64,000 bases of DNA from Haberlea rhodopensis (taxonomy: Eukaryota; Streptophyta; Magnoliopsida; Lamiales; Gesneriaceae): assembly GCA_907163345.1 (NCBI GenBank), contig CAJQUN010000042.1, positions 4,445,043-4,509,042 of the forward strand, written 5' to 3'. The notes under the pieces were generated by a model. The model was not told where the DNA came from, made no database searches, and saw only the letters and a program-made list of their open reading frames with translations. A program made the translations under genes and the position numbers. The number at the start of each line of letters is the position of its first letter. The stretch's first letter is position 1. Shown here piece by piece: positions 55,622 through 64,000 of the stretch.

Positions 55622-57129
55622 TGTAAGTAATCCTCAGAGCATACAACGCAGCGGAATTAAAATTTTTAGGATTACTAACACCGGATCTATACATAGGTAA
55701 TCATATCGGATTAAGGAATACATAAGAGTCTCACCCTTGTAGCGTGTTTGAAGCAGAATCCACGGAGCAGCACCACGTCCTACGCCTTCTCCGAGTCAAT
55801 AGCAAAACTCAATGAGTTTTGCCTCAACGGTATCCACACGATCAAATCGGGTGAAGGGATGGTTTAATAACAAGTTGCTAGACAAGTTATTAAACCGGAA
55901 CAAGATCGAACACTCGATTCTAAATCAAATGGCTCACACAAAACCTCACAAATTCTCTTCGGCTATGATGAGAAAGCCGAGAGCTTTTTGGTGGTTTGGA
56001 GGCCGTGTGGTCTTGCTTAGATTTAGGTTGAATGATATGAAGTTCTATCTTACAATTAAATCATAACCTTGTATTTATATTAAAAGGCTTTTAATTAAGG
56101 TTCAAGACTTTCTTAAAGTCTTATGGGCCCAAACCCATGATTTAATTAAAACCTTTTAATCACTTAATTAAGACTCTTCTTAATTAATTAATTCATCCAA
56201 TGAATTTAATTTCCCTTCTCGATTTAATCTTTTGTGCGACCCGATAGGATCTTGTAATGTTGGCAGTGACATAAAATCTCATTTTATGTTGCAAGCATTG
56301 AGCGGTATCTAGCAACACATCAATGCTACCCAAATTACAAGAATGTCAATGACTCGACATAACCTTTAGAACTTGTGATAATATTAATCATGTTACTTAA
56401 TCCCTTTGTCCTTTGTGTTTAGATTGAACACGAGTCATGGAATAGTCATACTCGTATATCCAATCTTTATTTCTTGATCCCCAAGTAGAACTATAATAAA
56501 AGAATAAGCTCGATATCTCATATCGACTCATTCGAGCATGGCCATGCATTTTAGTTCTCACTTGATCAAGGGCCAAACACATCTCCTGTTATATAGGAGG
56601 GACAAATCCTATCTCGATCAGTCAACATCCCTCTACATAATTCGTAGTGTATCCAATAGTCGCCTTTATAGATTACCCTGTTACGGGTAACGTTTGACGA
56701 TATCAAGATACATAACTCCTTATGTTGGGATCTCTGATGATCACAAGTCGTAAGGATTACATACATTATTATCACTATGAGAATTGCATATGACGATCAT
56801 ATAACTATCCATGTTGCATTCTCATGGTGGGTCTGTCCAGTACATCGTTCTCTAACATGTACCCATATGTTGATTTGATATCTCATATCAATGAACAATT
56901 CATCGATCAACATATACTAGTCTCTACGTATTATCATTATCCCTATTCATTTGACTAGGGACATCTTTAAAAATAATACAATATTATTCTAAGGACATTA
57001 ACATATATATTAATTCACAATGCACAGTTAAAAGAATAATATATAATAATGAATTGCCATTCATAAATCCATAAACATCGTATGTCTTAAACAATCATCT
57101 AATGACTTGTCTTAGGGCATATCCCAACA
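55622..57129 (-). repeat. 3' LTR of the Copia element
   Basis: The minus strand runs TGTTGGGATATGCCC...GATTACTTACA. 1508 bp. Confidence 0.92.
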
Positions 57130-57144
57130 AATCTCCCACTTGCA
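57130..57144 (-). other. Polypurine tract of the Copia element
   Basis: The minus strand reads GTGCAAGTGGGAGATT just before the LTR. Confidence 0.85.
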
Positions 57145-60077
57145 CTAAGACCACTCAGACATATACCTAATGCCTAGAGATCTAGTATGACGATCATGCT
57201 TCTGCTGTGACAGCGGCTTCGTCAATGGGTCAGATACATTATCATCTGTTGGTACTTTGCATATTTTAACATCTCCCCTTTCAAGGATTTCTCGAATGAA
57301 ATGGAAACGCCTAAGTATGTGCTTGGATCTTTGGTGAGATCTTTGTTCCTTAGCCAATGCGATCGCTCCATTGTTGTCACAATAGAGTTCTATCGGATCT
57401 TTAATGCTAGGCACCACTCCAAGTTCAGAAATGAACTTCCTCATCCAAACAGCTTCCTTTGCTGCATCCGAGGCAGCAATATACTCAGCTTTCGTTGTAG
57501 AATCGGCTACTGTTTCTTGCTTTGAACTCTTCCAGCTCACAGCACCTCCATTTAGGCAATACACATATCCAGATTGCGATCGAAAATCATCTTTGTCGGT
57601 TTGGAAGCTTGCATCAGTGTAACCCATTACATTGAGCTCTTCCTCACCTCCATAAATCAAGAATGTATCCTTAGTCCTTCTCAAGTACTTCAGGATGTTC
57701 TTGACAGCAATCCAGTGACCTTCACCTGGATCAACTTGATATCTGCTCGTCATGCTCAAAGCATACGATACATCGGGACGAGTACATATCATGGCATACA
57801 TGATAGATCCAATAGCTGACGCGTATGGAATCTTACTCATGCGTTGTCTCTCATCTGGTGTTGAAGGACACTGTTCCTTTGAGAGATAAATACCATGTGT
57901 CATAGGCACGAATCCTTTCTTGGATTCTTGCATGCTAAACCTTTTAAGCACGTTGTCTATGTATGTACTTTGACTTAGACCAAGAAGCCTTCTCGATCTA
58001 TCTCTATAGATCTTGATTCCTAATACATAGGTGGCTTCTCCTAAGTATTTCATCGAAAAGCAATTCCCTAGCCAAATCTTTACAGATTGCAAGGCAGGGA
58101 TATCATTTCCAATAAGAAGTATGTCATCTACATACAACACTAGGAAAATGATTACGCTCCCACTGACCTTCTTGTAGACACAAGGTTCATCTTCGTTTTT
58201 GATAAAACCAAACTCTTTGATTGCGTCATCAAAACGAAGATTCCAACTCCGAGAAGCTTGCTTCAATCCATAAATGGATCGTTGTAGCTTGCATATCTTT
58301 CCAGCATCCTTTGGATCGACAAAACCCTCGGGCTGTGTCATGTACACATCCTCGAGCAGATTTCCATTAAGGAAAGCTGTTTTGACACCATCTGCCAGAT
58401 TTCATAATCATGAAATGCAGCTATTGCAAGTAAGATCCTTATGGATTTAACCATGGCCACTGGTGAAAAGGTTTCATCATAGTCAATACCATGAATTTGT
58501 TTGAATCCTTTTGCAACCAGCCGACCTTTATAGGTTTGTACGTTACCATCCATATCGGTCTTTTTCTTGAAAATCCATTTGCACCCTATGGGTCGTACCC
58601 CTTCAGGTGGATCAACCAAAGTCCATACTTGGTTTGCATACATGGATTCCATCTCAGATTTCATGGCCTCTTGCCATTTCTCAGAATCATTGCCCATTAT
58701 AGCTTGTTGATAAGATGACGGCTCATCCTCATCAATAAGTAGTAAGTCACCTTGTTGAGTCACAAGAAATCCATATCTCTGTGGCTCCCGGTGTTCTCTT
58801 ACAGACCTACGCTGGGCTTGTGTCTCTTGAGCAGGTACTTCTTCCACAACAGTTTGTGGTGCCTGCTCTGTTTCCATCTCAATTTCAGGTTCAGTGTTTT
58901 CTTGTGATTGAACTTCACTAAGTTCTATTTTTCTCCCACTGGTTTTTCTAGAAATAAATTCTCTTTCAAGAAATACACCAGTCCGAGCAACAACTACTTT
59001 GTTCTCGGTGGGATAATAGAAATAGTATCCTTTCGTTTCCTTAGGATACCCCACTAATAAACACTTATCAGATTTGGGTCCAAGTTTGTTAGTGGCGTGA
59101 CGTCTAACGAAAGCCTCACAACCCCAAATCTTCATAAAAGACATACTAGGACGCTTCCCAGTCCATATCTCATATGGTGTCTTTTCCACTGATTTAGATG
59201 GAACACGGTTCAGTAAGAAAATCGCTGTTTCTAGAGCGTGTCCCCAAAACGATATCGGAAGATCTGCATGACTCATCATTGATCTAACCATGTCTAACAA
59301 GGTTCGATTTCTCCTCTCGGATACACCATTCCATTGTGGAGTATACGGAGGAGTGAGTTGTGGGACTATCCCACACTCCTTTAGATAGTCATGAAACTCT
59401 TGGCTTAAGTGTTCACCTCCTCGATCTGATCGAAGGATTTTGATACTTTTGCCAAGTTGGTTTTGTACTTCATTCTTGAAATCTTTGAACTTTTCAAAGG
59501 TTTCATGTTTATGTTTCATTAGGTACACATACCCATATCTACTGAGGTCATCAGTAAATGTAACGAAGTATTGAAAACCACCTCTAGCTTGTGTACTTAT
59601 TGGTCCACATACATCACTATGTATTAGTCCCAATAAAACATTTGCCCTTTCAACATGTCCCTTGAAAGGGGCTTTAGTCATCTTGCCCATTAAACAAGAT
59701 TCGCATGTTTCATATGATTCAAAATCAAATGAATCTAATACTCCATCCTTATGAAGTTTAGATATGAGGTTCTCGTTTATGTGGCCCAAGCGACAGTGCC
59801 AGAGATAAGTCGGATTACAATCATTATTTTTAATCCTTTTAGTATTTATGTTATAGATAGGCATATCAAGATTTAATACATAAAGACCATTCACCATTTG
59901 TGCACTAGCATAAAACATATCATTTAAATAAATAGAACAACAATTGTCCTTTATTATAAATGAAAAACCATACTTGTCCAAACAAGAAATAGATATTATG
60001 TTTTTAGTAATAGAAGGCACAAAATAACAATCTTTCAAAATCAGTGATAAACCAGAAGGTAAAGCTAAATGATAATC
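57145..60077 (-). pseudogene. Copia pol: integrase, reverse transcriptase, RNase H
   Basis: Two long minus-strand frames, 60038-58338 and 58347-57145. Domains in order are a pre-integrase zinc region (WHCRLGHINENLISKLHKDG, CESCLMGK), an integrase core with DDE-type residues (IHSDVCGPIS, TFTDDLSRYGY, RSDRGGEH, NGVSERRNRTLLDMV), and reverse transcriptase (WQEAMKSEMESMYANQVW, YGLKQASRSWNLRFD, YVDDILLIGND). RNase H follows (GYTDASFQTD, SSKQETVADSTTKAEYIAA, ELYCDNNGAIALA). A single-base loss near 58385, in the conserved motif before the RT catalytic region, shifts the frame. A stop near 60075 separates pol from gag-protease. Otherwise it is complete. Confidence 0.92.
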
Positions 60078-61088
60078 TCATATAGCTAATGCAACAACTC
60101 TTGCTCCATTTCCAACTCGGAGATCAACTTCACCTTTCGCCAATGTCCTACTCCTTTTGAGATCCTGCACATTTACACAAATGTGAGATCCACATCCAGT
60201 ATCTAATACCCATGATGAAGAAGTAGATAAATTGACTTCTATAACAAAAATACCTGAAGCGGAAGTCACACTTCCTTTCTTTAGATCCTCCAGATATACT
60301 TTGCAGTTCCTTTTCCAATGGCCGGTCTCACCGCAATGGAAACAGTTCCCTTCCTTTGCTATCCCTCCCTTTGGCTTTAGTGCAGAAGACTTTGGCTTCT
60401 TTGCTTTCTTGTTGCCTTTAGCTTTGGCCCTTCCTTTGCCCTTATTCACAATAAGGACATTTGTGGCCTTAGTCTTCTTAGTATTTGCTTCATATGTTCT
60501 CAACATACCAAGCAATTGTGGTAGAGTCTTTTCCATGTCAGTCATATTGTAACTTACTACAAATTGACTGAAGCTCTCAGGCAACGATTGCAAGATCACA
60601 TCGGTGGCCAACTCTTGGTCCAATGGAAAACCCAGCTTGTCCAGATTCTCAATGTACCCAATCATCTTGAGCACATGAGTTCCACCTAGGCTTCCCTCTA
60701 CCATCCTGCACTGGAATAACTCTTTAGAGACATCATACCTCTCTTGTCTAGCTTGCTGTTGGTACAACTGCTTTAAGTGTTCGATCATATCGAACGCCTC
60801 CATTTCCTCATGTTGCTTCTGAAGCTCAGAGTTCATGGTGGCAAGCATGAGGCACCCAACATCAAGTGCGTCACTCTGATGCTTCTTGTAAGCATCTTTT
60901 TCAGCTCTTGTAGCTGTTAGGGGAGGTTCCTCAGCGGGCAAGGGTTCCTCTAGGACATATTGTTTCTTTTCTTGTTTGAGGACTATCCTCAAGTTCCTAT
61001 GCCAGTCTAGGAAATTCGTCCCATTTAATTTGTCCTTCTCAAGGACCGATCGCAGTGATAAAGTGCTAGTAACGTTGTTAGTTGCCAT
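60078..61088 (-). CDS. Copia gag with zinc knuckle and start of protease
   Basis: 336 codons from MATNNVTSTLSLRSVLEKDK. It has a UBN2-type capsid region (NGTNFLDWHRNLRIVLKQEK to about residue 200), a basic Lys/Ala-rich linker, a zinc knuckle CFHCGETGHWKRNC near residue 255, and a protease-like site WVLDTGCGSHIC near residue 295. The frame ends at a stop (TGA) just after RVGNGARVVALAI, where pol continues in the same frame in the sequence that follows. The stop is therefore probably a point change rather than a programmed signal. Confidence 0.88.
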   Translation of the reverse strand: MATNNVTSTLSLRSVLEKDKLNGTNFLDWHRNLRIVLKQEKKQYVLEEPLPAEEPPLTATRAEKDAYKKHQSDALDVGCLMLATMNSELQKQHEEMEAFDMIEHLKQLYQQQARQERYDVSKELFQCRMVEGSLGGTHVLKMIGYIENLDKLGFPLDQELATDVILQSLPESFSQFVVSYNMTDMEKTLPQLLGMLRTYEANTKKTKATNVLIVNKGKGRAKAKGNKKAKKPKSSALKPKGGIAKEGNCFHCGETGHWKRNCKVYLEDLKKGSVTSASGIFVIEVNLSTSSSWVLDTGCGSHICVNVQDLKRSRTLAKGEVDLRVGNGARVVALAI

Positions 61089-62951
61089 GGATATCTACAA
61101 TACAAATATGCAAAATAAGTTTATGATTTAAATCATTTAACATGGTCTTATATTAAATGATACTCCCACTATTTTGTTTAAAAAATATCAACCCTCAAAA
61201 CCTTTAGTGGGCCAAGATCCATATTTCGGCTAATCTTGAGTTAGCTTTGGCTAATCGCCCAAGACTCGGTTATTTAGGTAGACAACACTTTGTCAATTAT
61301 ATCACATATAATTCTTGGATAGTTGGACGAACAACACTTTGTTCAATTCATCAAATGAATTATAATCCAACCCATGCCTCTAGGTTCCCAATCCTATTGA
61401 GATAACCTAGTTAAGTCGTACCCAATTAAAGTATAACGGATATCACTTTTATCCTTTCGCGCCTTACTAAGATTGCCACAGTGCTTTGCTTTGGCAAACC
61501 CACATATGTACAATCGAAGTTATTGACGAGTACTTTTATTTTGGAAGGCATCTAAAACTTAATATTTTAGAGGGATTTATTGATCTCATGATTAATTTGA
61601 TAATTTAAAATATGTCCACTACATATAGTTGTATACATATCTACATATATGTGTAATACTATTATCAAACTAAAACATAAGATAAATCATGCATCAACAT
61701 ACATAATTAAACGTGACATGGTTATAGCCCCTACTAATGATTTTCTCAAGCCAATGAGAAAATCCTATGAGTCAACCTAAGGTAACTTCACAATCACCTT
61801 CCTTGGCTCCAATTTGTGAATGGCCTCCTCATCCCGGCACGATGCTCCATCTTCATTGATCGCCATCAATAAAATAAACTACACTATTTACAAGATATAG
61901 AATTCCTCGATTCACATTCGAGGGGAACATAGGGGAGGGATTACATTTAGAATGAAATAGAGAAAGGCACGACACGCAGGTCGTATTATAAATTACAAAC
62001 ATCCACAAATCCTATCTAATAGGTCAAAGGGCTATAACCACGCACCATGCTCAAACAACACATAAAGCATGCATTAACATTTAATTAATTAAATTCTAAA
62101 CATTTTAAATTTAATTCTAATTAAAATTGTAGAATAATTTTGAAAAATTATCGTACGCTCGGGACATCACATGCCACGAACTAAAGCGACTAAAACACGA
62201 ACCACCATGGTTCGAACCAAAAAGCCCACGGCTGGACCAATAGTGGGCCTAGGGTTCGAAACCCTAGCCCATGGCCGAGCCATGGCTCATGTGGCGGCGG
62301 CACTAGGGTTCCAACCCTAGCCGCCTCGCACCCTTTTGATATTTTATCGAGCCATCTTGTTTTAAACGCCGGAATTTGTTAGCCACGAGTCACGGTCATG
62401 CCATGCACGGGGTTCGCTCAACCATCTCGAGCTAAGGGTTCGAAAAACCTTGCTCTCTTGTGGTAAAGTTACTAATCCATGCATGCGTGAACCATTATCG
62501 AGTCAAGGAGTTCAAAACTCATCCAAGCATCAAAACTTTAGAAAATAAGGCGATGATGGTCGAGCCATGCACGGCTATTAGGGTTCGAAACCCTAGCCGT
62601 CATGAGCTAGCCGTCACGTCCAATGGGTTCTAAACCCTAATTAATATTCGACACTTCCATGCACAATTATTAGCCACAACGACTAAGCCATCTCGAGCCA
62701 AGGGTTCGAAAACCCTAGCCCTCATGTGGCTAGCCATGGTGACATTTGTGATGGTGGTGGCCGAAAATTTGATGCTCAATAAATAATTTTATTCGCCAAT
62801 TATATCAAATACAATTACTACGATGATTTTCATAAACTAAAATTAATTTTATATCATATATGAATTTAAACAGTTTCAATTAGCATGCAATATTAATTCT
62901 AATATGATTAACACAATTTAATCACATAAATCCGATATGAGCCTTGTACAC
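61089..62951 (-). other. Leader of the Copia element
   Basis: Unusually long (about 1.86 kb) non-coding 5' region between the primer site and gag. 62160-62760 holds several copies of agggttcgaaaccctagcc-like sequence, often as part of short palindromes. Confidence 0.7.
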
Positions 62952-62964
62952 GGCTCTGATACCA
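62952..62964 (-). other. Primer-binding site of the Copia element, tRNA-Met
   Basis: The minus strand reads TGGTATCAGAGCC, one base from the LTR. Confidence 0.92.
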
Positions 62965-62965
62965 C

Positions 62966-64000
62966 TGTAAGTAATCCTCAGAGCATACAACGCAGCGGAA
63001 TTAAAATTTTTAGGATTACTAACACCGGATCTATACATAGGTAATCATATCGGATTAAGGAATACATAAGAGTCTCACCCTTGTAGCGTGTTTGAAGCAG
63101 AATCCACGGAGCAGCACCACGTCCTACGCCTTCTCCGAGTCAATAGCAAAACTCAATGAGTTTTGCCTCAACGGTATCCACACGATCAAATCGGGTGAAG
63201 GGATGGTTTAATAACAAGTTGCTAGACAAGTTATTAAACCGGAACAAGACCGAACACTCGATTCTAAATCGAATGGCTCACACAAAACCTCACAAATTCT
63301 CTTCGGCTATGATGAGAAAGCCGAGAGCTTTTTGGTGGTTTGGAGGCCGTGTGGTCTTGCTTAGATTTAGGTTGAATGATATGAAGTTCTATCTTACAAT
63401 TAAATCATAACCTTGTATTTAATTAAAAGGCTTTTAATTAAGGTTCAAGACTTTCTTAAAGTCTTATGGGACCAAACCCATGATTTAATTAAAACCTTTT
63501 AATCACTTAATTAAGACTCTTCTTAATTAATTAATTCATCCAATGAATTTAATTTCCCTTCTCGATTTAATCTTTTGTGCGACCCGATAGGATCTTGTAA
63601 TGTTGGCAGTGACATAAAATCTCATTTTATGTTGCAAGCATTGAGCGGTATCTAGCAACACATCAATGCTACCCAAATTACAAGAATGTCAATGACTCGA
63701 CATAACCTTTAGAACTTGTGATAATATTAATCATGTAACTTAATCCCTTTGTCCTTTGTGCTTAGATTGAACACGAGTCATGGAATAGTCATACTCGTAT
63801 ATCCAATCTTTATTTCTTGATCCCCAAGTAGAACTATAATAAACGAATAAGCTCGATATCTCATATCGACTCATTCGAGCATGGCCATGCATTTTAGTTC
63901 TCACTTGATCAAGGGCCAAACACATCTCCTGTTATATAGGAGGGACAAATCCTATCTCGATCAGTCAACATCCCTCTACATAATTCGTAGTGTATCCAAT
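62966..64000 (-). repeat. 5' LTR of the Copia element, cut by the window edge
   Basis: It matches 55622-56657 with about seven substitutions and a one-base deletion near 63421. Confidence 0.92.

Larger units (their letters stand above)
55622..64000 (-). mobile_element. Near-intact Copia retrotransposon, right end outside the window
   Basis: Minus strand: 3' LTR 55622-57129 (1508 bp), polypurine tract, complete gag-pol region, leader, initiator tRNA-Met primer site at 62952-62964 and 5' LTR from 62966 (1035 bp visible). The visible LTR parts differ at about seven or eight sites, under 1%, so the insertion is recent. The coding frame is spoiled by one stop (about 60075) and one single-base shift (about 58385). 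The probable duplication on the left is CATAG (55617-55621). Confidence 0.93.

Noticed and set aside
56397..56775. Open frames in the Copia LTR (repeated at 63740-63925)
   Set aside because: They lie in a non-coding LTR and are duplicated only because the LTR is.
62952..62964. tRNA-Met gene fragments at the gctctgatacca motifs (also 6426 and 55104)
   Set aside because: They are only 12-14 bases long, lie next to LTR edges and are primer-binding sites. No tRNA cloverleaf surrounds them.

Overview
The window is nuclear DNA from a flowering plant, most likely a eudicot. The evidence is a spliced NAC gene with a miR164 site, captured cDNAs of plant-specific genes, a Mutator-like transposon, and dense nests of plant Copia and Ty3 LTR retrotransposons. 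Only one host gene looks complete: the NAC transcription factor at 18210-19833. Almost everything else is transposon-derived.

Left part (1-20411). 1-2035 is unassigned. A probable old LTR (2036-2686 and 7738-8235) is split by a gag-only Copia-type element (2687-7732, minus strand, TSD AGTAT). Next is a gag-only element with an Athila-like tRNA-Asp primer site (8245-12611, minus). An AT-rich stretch follows with about nine short palindromes built on RY-like motifs (12625-13705). Then comes a Mutator-like element (14558-16874, 9-bp TSD TCGAAACTC) whose ends are arrays of 21-25 bp palindromes, and then the NAC gene.

Right part (20412-64000) is one nest up to four levels deep. The outermost unit is a plus-strand Tekay-like Ty3 LTR (20412-20793 and 27239-27815). 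It is interrupted by PL-1 (20794-27238, minus), and a minus-strand Tekay-like chromovirus (27816 to beyond the window) sits inside its end. The chromovirus is interrupted by a Copia LTR fragment (32397-33569), a rearranged Athila-like block (35995-54150) and a recent Copia element (55622 to beyond the window). The Athila-like block contains PL-2 (36303-42776) and a 2 x 3214 bp inverted duplication (46516-49729 and 50937-54150).

PL-1 and PL-2 are the most unusual objects. They share LTRs of 506-570 bp, the Tat/Ogre-style primer site TGGCGCCGTCTGTGGGAA and 52- and 55-bp tandem repeats, and I see no convincing retrotransposon proteins in them. Instead they carry intron-free or fragmentary pieces of host genes: a WEE1-like kinase in PL-1, and a xyloglucan xylosyltransferase (XXT5-like), a mitochondrial ABC transporter (ABCB25/ATM3-like) and a CIP7-like gene in PL-2. 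PL-2 is bounded by identical LTRs in inverted orientation with a 5-bp TSD (TAAGA). It also contains an exact R-U5-PBS segment, the footprint of minus-strand strong-stop DNA, which forms a perfect 208-bp inverted repeat with its neighbour. PL-2 therefore looks like an aberrant reverse-transcription product that was nevertheless integrated by integrase, and quite recently.

All comparisons were made by eye. Percent identities and lineage names are estimates.
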